A DNA stretch of 52,392 nucleotides from Anaeroplasma bactoclasticum (lineage in GTDB: Bacteria > Bacillota_I > Bacilli_A > Acholeplasmatales > Anaeroplasmataceae): the NCBI RefSeq assembly GCF_003550015.1, contig NZ_QXEV01000011.1, positions 1 through 52,392 of the forward strand. Reading direction: 5' to 3'. Position 1 is the first letter of the stretch. Every line of letters begins with the position of its first letter. Position numbers and translations under genes: made by a program. Of this stretch, positions 4,875 to 14,050 are shown in pieces. The notes under the pieces are model-generated. The model made no database searches and was not told where the DNA came from. It was given only the letters and a program-made list of their open reading frames with translations.

Positions 4875-7082
4875 ATGCAAACCTTACAAACAGTTTGGAA
4901 CCAAATTAGAAATATACTTGGTTTCAGGAAGAATTCCAAATATGTTTCTAGGCATCTAAATGAGGCAAACATCAGAAGCTCTATTTATATGTGTGCTGTT
5001 GTGTTTGTAATTGAAGTTTGGATGATTATTAGAAGTACAAATAAATATGTCGTTCCAGCAATCAATGAAGGAAAGAACTGGTTTGATGCGATATTCAAAA
5101 ATACATCATTATTCTGGTTATTTATAATTGCCTCTATTGCAATGATGATATTTGGCGTGTTCTATTTAAAAAAGAGTACTTCAAGGAAGTCTTATATTCT
5201 CCCATTTATATTTGGTGGATTATTGATTACATATTCTTTATTAATCATAAAAGAAATATCTCAATTTACTTCATGGGATAATTTAAACGACAGAATTAGT
5301 AATGAAGGCGTATTAGCATTCTATTTATTTGCCTTCTTACTTGGAGTATTTATCGTATTACATACCTTATATTTTATGAAGCATAAACAAAATAGCTATG
5401 GAATATCGATTGTAGTTGTTGTAATGTTTGCACTTATGTGTCTTGCCTTTGGTATAAAGGTTGGATATTCTGATTTCTTCTCAAAGTTTAAGCAGGGTAA
5501 TGGACTTCCAAAGCCTAATAGTGATGGAGAATACGAAATCAAATCTATGCTATGCTTCTTAACTATGGTAATTTATGTTGGTTGCTTACTAATTTGGAAG
5601 CCATATATTTCTATTACTTTGCTAACCTCAATTTTCATGGTGTTCTATGCACTTTTAGATGTAAATAGAGCAAATAGAGTATTTGCAGATGGTGAAAAGG
5701 TTAATTATATTACCTTCTTAATTTCCTTAGTTGTAGTTACAGTAACGATTTATCAGCAGCGTGTAAGAGAAGGAGAAAAATCAGAATCCTTAGAGTATGC
5801 TGCAGAACATGATGAATTAACTGGTATTCATAATTTATATTATTTAGAAAATAAGGCTAAAGAAATTATGGCAAATCCACTAAAGGATATTAGTGGCTAT
5901 ACATTCTTATTTATAAATATTGAAAACTTTAAAACATTTAATGATCAAAAGGGCTTTGCAGAAGGTAATGTATTCTTAAAATCCTTTGCTAAGGAATTAG
6001 AAAGAATATTTGAAGGAGATGTTGTTGCAAGACAAGCCGATGACCACTTTGTGTGCTTGGCTTCCAATGATAATCTACATGAAAGATTAGCTGAATTAAA
6101 TAAATTATTAAATTCAGGTATTTATGATATTTATTTAGAATTAAAGGTTGGAGGATATATTTCAACAAGAAATGATGAAGACCCAAGAAGAGCTATAGAT
6201 AAGGCAAGATATGCCTCAGGCTTAATTCGTCATAAATATGGTATTTATTATAGTGAATATGATGAAGAAACACATAAGAAATACCATAAGAGACAATATA
6301 TTGTTAATCATATTGATCAAGCTGTACAGGAAGGCTGGATTAGACCATATTATCAGCCAGTTGTATGGAGTGATACAAAAGAACTTTGTGGATGCGAAGC
6401 ACTAGCCCGTTGGATTGACCCTAAATATGGCTTCCTATCTCCAGGTGATTTTATTCCTATCTTAGAAGAGCATAGATTAATTCATAAGCTTGATGTTGCA
6501 ATCTTTGAAAGTGTATGCAAGGATTTAAGAAGCCATATGGATAGTGGTAAGCCATTTGTTCCGGTATCCTTAAATTTCTCTAGACTAGACTTTGAGCTTA
6601 TGGATGCTGTTACTGTATTAAATGATTTAGTAACTAAATATAATGTTCCAAGAGACTATATCCATGTAGAGGTTACAGAAAGTGCCTTAACAGATAATAT
6701 GGATATTCTAAAGCAATCCATGGACCGCTTCCATGAGCTTGGCTTTGCAATCTGGCTTGATGATTTTGGCTCTGGCTATTCCAGTTTAAATGTATTAAAG
6801 GATTATAGATTTGATGTATTAAAGATTGATATGAAATTCTTATCTAGCTTTGATACAAACCCTAAATCTAAGGATATCATTAAGAGTGTTGTAGATTTAG
6901 CTAAGAAGGTTGGAATGAAGACTCTAACTGAGGGTGTTGAAACAAAGGAACAAGCAGAATTCTTGAATGTAGTTGGCTGTGGTAGACTTCAAGGATACCT
7001 ATTTGGTAAGCCACTACCTGTAGCGGATATTGATGATGGAATCGAAACTGGAAAATATACTGTTTCTAAGGCAATAATCTAA
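4875..7082 (+). CDS. Membrane GGDEF-EAL protein, probable c-di-GMP phosphodiesterase
   Basis: The 735-residue protein starts at ATG 4875 after AAGGAAGGG. About eight membrane segments fill residues 30-295. A GGDEF-like domain follows (about 305-470), but its signature is degenerate, QADDHF at 387-392, so cyclase activity is unlikely. The EAL domain (about 480-725) looks intact: E508 in CEALARW, SLNFS, EVTESAL, DDFGSGYSSL, KIDMKFL and EGVETKEQ. The best reading is a phosphodiesterase whose GGDEF-like part is regulatory, for example as a GTP sensor as known in related proteins. No active diguanylate cyclase is in this window. Confidence 0.87.
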   Translation: MQTLQTVWNQIRNILGFRKNSKYVSRHLNEANIRSSIYMCAVVFVIEVWMIIRSTNKYVVPAINEGKNWFDAIFKNTSLFWLFIIASIAMMIFGVFYLKKSTSRKSYILPFIFGGLLITYSLLIIKEISQFTSWDNLNDRISNEGVLAFYLFAFLLGVFIVLHTLYFMKHKQNSYGISIVVVVMFALMCLAFGIKVGYSDFFSKFKQGNGLPKPNSDGEYEIKSMLCFLTMVIYVGCLLIWKPYISITLLTSIFMVFYALLDVNRANRVFADGEKVNYITFLISLVVVTVTIYQQRVREGEKSESLEYAAEHDELTGIHNLYYLENKAKEIMANPLKDISGYTFLFINIENFKTFNDQKGFAEGNVFLKSFAKELERIFEGDVVARQADDHFVCLASNDNLHERLAELNKLLNSGIYDIYLELKVGGYISTRNDEDPRRAIDKARYASGLIRHKYGIYYSEYDEETHKKYHKRQYIVNHIDQAVQEGWIRPYYQPVVWSDTKELCGCEALARWIDPKYGFLSPGDFIPILEEHRLIHKLDVAIFESVCKDLRSHMDSGKPFVPVSLNFSRLDFELMDAVTVLNDLVTKYNVPRDYIHVEVTESALTDNMDILKQSMDRFHELGFAIWLDDFGSGYSSLNVLKDYRFDVLKIDMKFLSSFDTNPKSKDIIKSVVDLAKKVGMKTLTEGVETKEQAEFLNVVGCGRLQGYLFGKPLPVADIDDGIETGKYTVSKAII

Positions 7083-7110
7083 AAAAGAAGGCACAAGCCT
7101 TCTTTTGTTT
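7083..7110 (+). terminator. Intrinsic terminator after the EAL gene
   Basis: AAAAGAAGGC / GCCTTCTTTT around ACAA, then TTTTGTTT. It begins at the stop codon. It rules out the in-frame TTG at 7105 as a start of the next gene. Confidence 0.8.
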
Positions 7111-7143
7111 AAAAATTATAATGTATTAAAGGATGTGGTATTC

Positions 7144-7854
7144 TTGGAAAAGAATAATGAATTATTTTTAAATTTATATAAAAAATTAGAATCTGTTTTA
7201 TCCTGTACGGTTAAAGCTAGACCTCAGGATTCTCCTATTTGGGTATTCGAAAATCAATTAAAAAAATCCGAAGACCCTAAAAAGAAGGCAAGAAGTGAAA
7301 AATATTCTACTGTACGTCAAATGAGAAATATATTAGCTCATGATGAAATGGGTGATGACGAACCATTTACAGTAAATGATGATACTATAGAGTTTTTAGA
7401 ATCAGAAATTAAAGCCTTAGAAGAACAAAAAAGAGCATTAGATGTATGTGTTCCTTTTTCAAGGCTTTTATATGCAACTAAAAATTCCTTAGTTACAGTT
7501 ATCGCAACTAAGATGCTAGAAAAGGGAATTACAAATGTTCCTATTTTAAATGAGAAAAAGGTTATTGGTATGTTTAATGGTAAAGCATTCATTCATATTA
7601 TGAAAAGTAGAAAGGGAGTTACTATTGATGAGCATACAAAAATGAAGGATATTAAGCAATTCCTATATCTAGATATGAATGATGGTATAAGATATGAATT
7701 TGTAGCTAAGGATACAAAATTAGATATTTTATCTCAAGCATTTAAAAGAACAAATAAGGGTAAAATAGAGCTTTTAATTGTAACAGATTCAGGAGATAAA
7801 TATGAACCAGTCTTGGGTGTAATATCCCCACATGACATCTTAGAAAGAGGTTAA
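7144..7854 (+). CDS. HEPN-like domain fused to a CBS-domain pair
   Basis: I take TTG 7144 as the start. A TATAAT at 7117-7122 puts the transcript start near 7129, and AAAGGATGTGG (7128-7138) fits as a ribosome-binding site; a GTG at 7135 is the alternative. The 236-residue protein has an N-terminal helical region ending in MRNILAH (R61, N62, H66), the RNxxxH signature of HEPN RNases and RNA-binding domains. Two CBS domains follow (about 105-150 and 160-235; VTVIATKML, GITNVPIL, GVISPHDIL), which usually bind adenosine nucleotides. A nucleotide-controlled RNA-acting protein is a plausible inference, not a demonstrated function. Confidence 0.7.
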   Translation: MEKNNELFLNLYKKLESVLSCTVKARPQDSPIWVFENQLKKSEDPKKKARSEKYSTVRQMRNILAHDEMGDDEPFTVNDDTIEFLESEIKALEEQKRALDVCVPFSRLLYATKNSLVTVIATKMLEKGITNVPILNEKKVIGMFNGKAFIHIMKSRKGVTIDEHTKMKDIKQFLYLDMNDGIRYEFVAKDTKLDILSQAFKRTNKGKIELLIVTDSGDKYEPVLGVISPHDILERG

Positions 7855-7859
7855 AACTT

Positions 7860-7893
7860 GACAATCTACTATTTATAGTGGATTGTCTTTTTT
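7860..7893 (+). terminator. Intrinsic terminator
   Basis: GACAATC / GATTGTC outer stem with an inner ACTAT / ATAGT stem, then TTTTTT. Confidence 0.8.
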
Positions 7894-7960
7894 CTTTAAA
7901 AATGATTTTTAAATACACTCTATTATGATATAATATTTTTTGTTTGAAGGAGGGATGATG

Positions 7961-8509
7961 ATGCAAAATGAAGAAAATAAAGATATAAGAAATATCCCTC
8001 TTATTTTAGATGAGGCTAATTATTTAAAAGACGAATCTAAAGAAATATATGATGATTTAAATGAAATATATGAAACAAATGAATGGAATCATTATAATGA
8101 ATTTGATGGGTTTGATGTAAAAGCTAAATCAAAATCAAAAACAATAGGTATGGTAACAGGTGTAGGTATTTCATCCATAGGATTTTTAACCTTCTTTGTT
8201 GCGATTATATTTTCTATGATGATGAATAATTCCTTTACACCTACAGTTACTAACCCTAAAATAGAGGTAATCCATCGAAATACAATTAGTTATTCCTTTA
8301 GCTTTACAAACCCATATGGCATTAGTATGTATTGTGATATAGAAAATGAAAATAAAGAATCCTTAGCTAAAACAATAATACAGGGATATGGAACATTTAA
8401 TGGTGAATTTGAAAATCTAGAGGCTGGTAGTTATACTTTAGTTGTATATTCGGCTCAATATGGCACAAAGGCTTATTATTATACATCAGATGTTATTAAG
8501 ATATATTAA
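7961..8509 (+). CDS. Single-pass membrane protein with extracytoplasmic domain, unknown function
   Basis: Three ATGs lie in a row; I choose 7961 because AAGGAGGG (7947-7954) is then 6 bases away. The 182 residues start with an acidic cytoplasmic part (about 1-65), one transmembrane helix (about 68-90, VGISSIGFLTFFVAIIFSMM) and a beta-rich outer domain (YSFSFTNPYGISMYC, FENLEAGSYTLVVYSA) that resembles an Ig-like or carboxypeptidase-regulatory-like fold in outline. Its stop is 11 bases before the start of the mechanosensitive channel gene, so the two are co-transcribed and the product may act with that channel. I recognise no family. Confidence 0.65.
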   Translation: MQNEENKDIRNIPLILDEANYLKDESKEIYDDLNEIYETNEWNHYNEFDGFDVKAKSKSKTIGMVTGVGISSIGFLTFFVAIIFSMMMNNSFTPTVTNPKIEVIHRNTISYSFSFTNPYGISMYCDIENENKESLAKTIIQGYGTFNGEFENLEAGSYTLVVYSAQYGTKAYYYTSDVIKIY

Positions 8510-8520
8510 TGGGGGATTAT

Positions 8521-9630
8521 ATGCAAGAAAAGAAAAAAGCACCTTCCAAAAAGAAGGTACGTGTACAAGAAAAGTTAATAGAAATACAAACAAAGGAAGC
8601 GAAAAGTAGAAGAAGAAAAAGAGCCTTCCGTAAGATTAGAGCTTGGGGTTTAGCAATAATAGGAATAGCTATTGTCATTCTTATTCTATTTTCTAAGAAT
8701 ATTTTTGGTAAAGATTTATTAAATAATGGAGAAGAAAATACATTTATTTCCTCTATTGGTGATTGGTTTTGCAAAACTACAACCTCTTGGATACATACAG
8801 GATTAACCATTATTTTAACATTACTAGCAATATTCTTACTTAAGGTAATAAGAAAAGGTGTTGGTATGAAAAATAAGAAGGTTGCAACCTTCATTTCTAT
8901 CTCATTTTCCTTATTAAAATGGATTATTATCATTGTAGCCTTAATCCGTATTCTAATGGTATGGGGCGTAGATGTATTAACTATTTTAGCTGGTTTAGGT
9001 ATTGTCGCATTAATCATAGGTTTAGGATGTCAATCCTTAATCTCTGATATTGTTGCAGGAATCTTCTTGGTAGTAGATAATGCATTTGAGGTTGGAGATA
9101 TTGTAGTAATTGATGGCTTTAGAGGTAAAGTTAAAGAGATTGGCTTAAAATCTACCAAAATAGAAGATGTTGGTGGTAATGTTAAGCTAATTCAAAACTC
9201 CGATATCGCAACTGTAGTGAATTTAACTAATTCCTATAGTGTTGCAGTAAATGAAATTGGTATTGGCTATAATGAAAATATTAAAAAGGTAGAAGCTTTA
9301 GTTTCTGAAAATATGGATGAAATTGTATATGGTATTCATGGAATTATTAAAGGACCATTTTATAAGGGTGTATCTTCTATGTCAGATTCTTCTGTAATCT
9401 TAAGATTTGTTACTACCTGTCTAGAAGAAGATAGATTCCAAATTGAGCGTGAGCTTAATCGTAATTTCTTAATCTTCTTACATGATCATGATATTACAAT
9501 TCCATTCCCACAAGTTACTGTAAATAAACCAGATCCAAATCACCTAAAGACAACAAAAACAGCGGAAAAGAAATCGGAAGAATTCTTAGATGGTCAAAGA
9601 AAAGAGTCTTTAGGAATAGAAGAAAACTAA
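8521..9630 (+). CDS. MscS-family small-conductance mechanosensitive channel
   Basis: Start chosen at ATG 8521 behind GGGGGAT (8511-8517); an ATG at 8509 overlaps the previous stop and lacks a site. The 369-residue protein has a very basic N-terminus, a first membrane helix near residues 40-60, a second near 90-110, and the MscS core. The pore helix is GLGIVALIIGLGCQSLISDIVAG, and the beta domain is DNAFEVGDIVVIDGFRGKVKEIGLKSTKI with NSDI. Such channels open under membrane tension and release solutes in hypo-osmotic shock. Confidence 0.9.
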   Translation: MQEKKKAPSKKKVRVQEKLIEIQTKEAKSRRRKRAFRKIRAWGLAIIGIAIVILILFSKNIFGKDLLNNGEENTFISSIGDWFCKTTTSWIHTGLTIILTLLAIFLLKVIRKGVGMKNKKVATFISISFSLLKWIIIIVALIRILMVWGVDVLTILAGLGIVALIIGLGCQSLISDIVAGIFLVVDNAFEVGDIVVIDGFRGKVKEIGLKSTKIEDVGGNVKLIQNSDIATVVNLTNSYSVAVNEIGIGYNENIKKVEALVSENMDEIVYGIHGIIKGPFYKGVSSMSDSSVILRFVTTCLEEDRFQIERELNRNFLIFLHDHDITIPFPQVTVNKPDPNHLKTTKTAEKKSEEFLDGQRKESLGIEEN

Positions 9631-9653
9631 GATGCGATATTGCATCTTTTTCT
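9630..9653 (+). terminator. Intrinsic terminator after the MscS gene
   Basis: AGATGC / GCATCT stem, loop GATATT, then TTTTTCT. Confidence 0.65.
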
Positions 9654-9720
9654 ATTGGTAAACTCTTTCATAAATCCACTTTATGAATTTGTGCTAAAAT
9701 TAATTAAGCGAGGTATTTTT

Positions 9721-10644
9721 ATGGAATTAAAGGAAAAAACTAAAAAATATCTAAATAAGAAATGTCAAAGCTTAGATGGAAAGACAATTGTTCTTACAGG
9801 TGCAACCTCTGGTGTTGGCTTAAAAGCATTAGAAGAGCTTTTATTCTTAGGAGCAAATGTAATTATGGCTGTAAGAAATCAAGAAAAGGCAGAGGAGATA
9901 AAAAAGGAAATGCTATTTGAATTTCCAAATGCGAATATTCAAATCTATCCTTTAGATTTATCTAGCTTTGATTCAATTAAGAAATTTGCGGCAAGAATTA
10001 AAAGAAATAAAATTGATGTTTATGGCTTTGTTAATAATGCAGGAGTATTTAAAAGTGATAAGAACAAAACTATAGATGGCTATAATATGGTCATGGGTAC
10101 AAACTATTTAGGTACTTATTTACTTATTGAAAGATTACTTCCATACCTGCAAACATTACCTCATGAGGTAAAGCTAATTAATACAACATCTATCTCTTAT
10201 AAATGGGGTAAGATTAATTATAATGATTTCCTTTTTGACAAAAAGAAAAAAAGACCTCTTAAGGTCTATTCAAGAAGTAAGCTTTGTATAACAAAATATT
10301 CTATTTATATGGCAAATAAATTAATGGATAGTAATATAGTAACGATCATGACTCATCCAGGAATTGTAAAAACAAATCTTTTAATGGAAATGTTTAAGCC
10401 ATGGTATATGAGAATATTTAAACCACTTGCGAATATATTCATGAAGCCTGAAAAGGGTGCATTATCTATACCTTATGCACTTACAAATAAAATTAGAAGT
10501 GGTAGCTTAATTGGACCTAATGGTCCATTTAAGGGCTGGGGTAAGCCAAAACTAAATAAGCTAAAGAAGAAGGCTTATAATGATATTGAAAGATTAATTG
10601 TTCATACGAAAGGTATTATTACAATAACAAATAAGGACATTTAA
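9721..10644 (+). CDS. Short-chain dehydrogenase/reductase
   Basis: Start at ATG 9721, after GCGAGG and a TGC-TAAAAT promoter element (9692-9700). The 307 residues show the classical SDR fold: TGATSGVG cofactor loop (TGxxxGxG, about residues 25-32), NNAG, the catalytic Ser region NTTSIS and YSRSK (YxxxK). The layout is like the retinol dehydrogenase/WW-oxidoreductase group of NADP-dependent SDRs. The substrate is unknown. Upstream in-frame codons exist but overlap the mscS terminator. A bidirectional terminator separates it from the convergent glucosidase. Confidence 0.85.
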   Translation: MELKEKTKKYLNKKCQSLDGKTIVLTGATSGVGLKALEELLFLGANVIMAVRNQEKAEEIKKEMLFEFPNANIQIYPLDLSSFDSIKKFAARIKRNKIDVYGFVNNAGVFKSDKNKTIDGYNMVMGTNYLGTYLLIERLLPYLQTLPHEVKLINTTSISYKWGKINYNDFLFDKKKKRPLKVYSRSKLCITKYSIYMANKLMDSNIVTIMTHPGIVKTNLLMEMFKPWYMRIFKPLANIFMKPEKGALSIPYALTNKIRSGSLIGPNGPFKGWGKPKLNKLKKKAYNDIERLIVHTKGIITITNKDI

Positions 10645-10670
10645 AAAACGCAGTTTGACTGCGTTTTTTC
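10643..10670. terminator. Bidirectional terminator between SDR and glucosidase genes
   Basis: AAAAAACGCAG / CTGCGTTTTTT with a TTTGA loop. The flanking A and T tracts serve both converging transcripts. Confidence 0.9.
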
Positions 10671-10671
10671 T

Positions 10672-12294
10672 TTATTCTAAATAGACTATTGCTTCATATG
10701 GAGATAAGGTAATATTTGTATTATTATATTCCTTATCATAATTCTTTAATAATACCTTATTAATACTATGAGGTAAATTATAAGCTATTTCCTTATCCTT
10801 CATATTTACTAAAACAATGATGGATTGATTATTATATTCTCTTTTAAATAAGAATATATCTTTATTATCTTCATCTATTGCAATAAATTTACCATAGACA
10901 AATGTATCCTTATAAAGTGGATTCTTTCTTAAGCGTATTAATTCTTTATAGAAGGATAGGATAGATTTTGGATCATTTTCTTCTACCTTAGCATTAACCT
11001 CTTTATAATCCTTATTGATTTTAAGCCAAGGCTTTGCCCCCTTGTTGAAGCCTGCATTAATACTATCATCCCATTGGAATGGAATTCTATTATTATCTCT
11101 AGCTTCCTTAAAGCATGCTTCCATGAAATCCTCATGAGTAATATCCTTTAAGGTTAAAACGAAATCCTTATATGCTCCATGAACCTCTACATCATCATAA
11201 TCATCTAAAGAATCCATTCTTATATTAGTCATACCAATTTCTTGTCCTTGGTAAATATATGGAGTTCCCTTTTGTAAATAAACCATAGTGGCTATCGCTT
11301 TGGCAGATTCATTTTTATACTCAAGGCTACCAAAACGATTAATACATCTACCTAAGTCATGATTTTCTACAAATAATGCATTCCATGAGCAATCATTTAA
11401 ACCATATTGATATTTAATCCATGTATCCTTACAGAATTTCATATCAATAGGCTTTGGTGTAAATTTACCATGCTTGGAATTATCATTTGTAGAAGAAGTA
11501 CATTCAAATTGAAATACCATATTGAATTCATGTCTTTCTGGTAATGTGAAATCCTTTGCATCATCAAGTGAGCCCCAAGCCTCACCTACAGTGATAATGT
11601 CATAATTACCATAGCTTGTTCTATATAATTCCTGTACTCTTTCATGTAATTTTGGACCATATCCATAAATTCCATTATCTATTTGCTTTCCAATCATATG
11701 GATAACATCAAATCGAATTCCTCTTATACCCTTTTTCATCCAGAAATTAATTGCATTTTCAATTTCTTCCATAATCTTTGGATTATCAAAATTTAAATCT
11801 GGTTGTTCTTTAGCAAATTCATGGAAATAATATTGATTTAAGGATTCAACATATTCCCAAGCCTCTCCACCAAAGCAAGATCTATGCTCTGGATGTATGG
11901 GCTTATCTCTAAAAATAAAATAATCATGATATGGATTATCCTTAGATTTAATAGCTTCTTGGAACCATCTATGCTTATTCGAACAATGGTTTGCAACCAT
12001 ATCCATCATAATATAGATTTCTCTTTTTTTAGCCTCTTCAATTAATAAATCCATATCTGCCATAGTACCAAATAATGGATTGATATCACAATAATCAGCT
12101 ATATCATAGCCATTATCTACCATTGGAGATGTAAAAAATGGGGTTAACCATAAAATATCTACACCTAAATTCTTTAAATAATCAAGCTTTTCAATGATTC
12201 CTTTAATATCTCCAATTCCATCATTATTGGAATCCTTGAAGCTTTTTGGATAAATCTGATAAACAAATTTATCATGCCACCATTTTCTTTCCAT
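10672..12294 (-). CDS. GH13 alpha-glucosidase (oligo-1,6-glucosidase / trehalose-6-phosphate hydrolase type)
   Basis: The 540-residue protein starts with MERKWWHDKFVYQIYPKSF, behind GGAGGAG on the minus strand. GH13 conserved regions are all present: MDMVANH (I), GIRFDVIH with the nucleophile Asp (II), TVGEAWG with the acid/base Glu (III) and VENHD (IV), plus QGTPYIYQGQE-like KGTPYIYQGQEIGMTN. Length and motifs match intracellular exo-glucosidases that split isomaltose-type oligosaccharides or trehalose-6-phosphate. I cannot separate these two from sequence alone. There is no signal peptide, and no sugar transporter lies beside it, so it probably works on imported sugars in the cytoplasm. Confidence 0.87.
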   Translation of the reverse strand: MERKWWHDKFVYQIYPKSFKDSNNDGIGDIKGIIEKLDYLKNLGVDILWLTPFFTSPMVDNGYDIADYCDINPLFGTMADMDLLIEEAKKREIYIMMDMVANHCSNKHRWFQEAIKSKDNPYHDYFIFRDKPIHPEHRSCFGGEAWEYVESLNQYYFHEFAKEQPDLNFDNPKIMEEIENAINFWMKKGIRGIRFDVIHMIGKQIDNGIYGYGPKLHERVQELYRTSYGNYDIITVGEAWGSLDDAKDFTLPERHEFNMVFQFECTSSTNDNSKHGKFTPKPIDMKFCKDTWIKYQYGLNDCSWNALFVENHDLGRCINRFGSLEYKNESAKAIATMVYLQKGTPYIYQGQEIGMTNIRMDSLDDYDDVEVHGAYKDFVLTLKDITHEDFMEACFKEARDNNRIPFQWDDSINAGFNKGAKPWLKINKDYKEVNAKVEENDPKSILSFYKELIRLRKNPLYKDTFVYGKFIAIDEDNKDIFLFKREYNNQSIIVLVNMKDKEIAYNLPHSINKVLLKNYDKEYNNTNITLSPYEAIVYLE

Positions 12295-12377
12295 ATACTC
12301 CTCCTCGTTTTACTAATATCATTTTAGCATGTTTATAAATTATTGTGAAAGAAAAATGGCATAACTTTTAGGATTTG

Positions 12378-12386
12378 TGATATAAT
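12378..12386 (+). promoter_or_regulatory. Extended -10 promoter
   Basis: TG-A-TATAAT, 35 bases before the start at 12421. Confidence 0.5.
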
Positions 12387-12420
12387 CAACCTAAATTGAG
12401 TGAGTTTTTGGAGGATGTTT

Positions 12421-14040
12421 ATGAAAAGTATTGGCTTAAAGAAGTTCTTTTTGTACATTACTGGATTCTTTTGTGGAATGAGTGTAATGGCAATAGAGCT
12501 TGGTGCATCAAGATTAATGGCACCATATTTTTCTTCTAGCCAGGTTGTATACACAATCATTATTGGTACAGTAATGATTGCGATGGCAATTGGTAATATC
12601 TTGGGTGGAAAGATGGCAGATAAATATAAAAACCCAGATTAATTATTTTTAATGATATTTATAGCTGCTGCATGGATTTGTCTTATCCCTGTAACTGGTA
12701 AATATATTATTGCAGGAATTGCATTACTTTTAGCTGCAAGCCCACTAGGATCTAATTTTTTAGTTTGGGCAGCATTCCTATCCTGCTTAGTAGTATTTGT
12801 ATTCCCACTATTAGTATTAGGTATGGTAACACCAAACCTAATTAAGTTTGCAGTTGGTAATTTAAATGAGAATGGTAAGGTTGTAGGTACAATAGAAGCA
12901 TTAAATACAATTGGTTCTATTATTGGTACATTTATGCCAACCTTCGTAACTATTCCATATATAGGTACATCCTTAACATTTATTATATTTGCAGGAGTAT
13001 TATTTGCGATATGCTTGGTATATACATTCGCAGTAAGACCAAAGCTTAAAAGAGAAATATTATTTTCTATATTTTCTTTAACTATTTTTGTTTCATCTAT
13101 TTTTGGTGCTAAGGCAACAGGAATAGCATTTTGGACAAATAGTACAATTTATGAGGGTGAATCTATTTATAATTATTTAAGAGTAGAAGATAAAAGCGAT
13201 CGTGTAATTTTATCTACTAATGTATTATTTGATGTACAGTCTATAAAGATGAAAACCAATGAAATGACCCATATGTATTATGATTATGCCCTTGCAGCAA
13301 ATTCTATGGTACAAGATGATGATGGTACTGTAGATGTATTAATTTTGGGCCTTGGTACTGGTACTTTCGCAACAGAAAGTATGAATTATTATAATAATTT
13401 AAGAATCGATGGAGTTGAAATTGATCAAAAAATTGTCGATTTAGCTTATGAATATTTTGATTTACCAAAGGAAGTAAATGCTTATACCATGGATGGTAGA
13501 AGCTATATAACTAACTGTGATAAGAAATATGATATTATCATGGTAGATGCATATCAAGATATTACGATTCCTTTTCAAATGTCTAGTTTGGAATTCTTTA
13601 CTATTGTTGGGGATCATTTAAATCCTGGTGGAGTTATGGTAGTAAATATGAATATGAAAACCAACAAGGAAGGCGGAATCGTAGATTATTTATGTGGTAC
13701 TATCAAAAATGTATTTAATAATGCATATACTGTAGATTGTGGAACGAATAGAGAATTATTTGCTTGTAATGGATTTGATTTAAAGGAATCCTTAAATAAC
13801 AATTTAACAAAGGTTGAAAATATTGATTTAAAGAATCATTTAACATTTATTAAGGATAATTTGGTTTATGTAGAGGATAAACCATATATCTTAACTGATG
13901 ATAAGGCTCCTGTTGAGCTTTTAGGTATGGATGTACTTGATGATATGATTTTTGATGAATTAGAGTATTATAGAGGAAAATTGAAAGGAAAGAGTATTTC
14001 TGAAATCATTGATATGGTAATGAATGGAGAATTATTCTAA
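12421..14040 (+). pseudogene. Membrane-fused aminopropyltransferase-like (spermidine synthase-like) gene, interrupted by an in-frame TAA
   Basis: ATG 12421 follows GGAGG by six bases. The frame reads through a first membrane helix pair and DKYKNPD, then meets TAA at 12640-12642. It continues in the same frame as LFLMIFIAAAW for another 466 codons. Homologues of this class have a run-on such as NPxxLxLLIxxAA, so the TAA replaces one residue; AAA to TAA would do it. After about seven helices comes a methyltransferase-like fold: LGLGTGTFA, GVEIDQ, MDGRSYI and VDAYQD, as in SpeE. The internal ATG at 12652 has no ribosome-binding site. It could be a pseudogene, a sequencing error, or two separately made parts. 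aroE follows 10 bases later. Confidence 0.75.
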
Positions 14041-14050
14041 GGTATAAGAT

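Noticed and set aside
5989-6186. Minus-strand frame within the EAL gene, and similar ones inside rny, gap, adhE, polA and thrS
   Set aside because: All lie opposite clearly conserved coding sequence and have no start signals.
12610-12660. Recoded stop or alternative genetic code
   Set aside because: The codon is TAA, Trp is TGG throughout, and all other genes end normally at TAA, TAG or TGA, so a code change is not supported.
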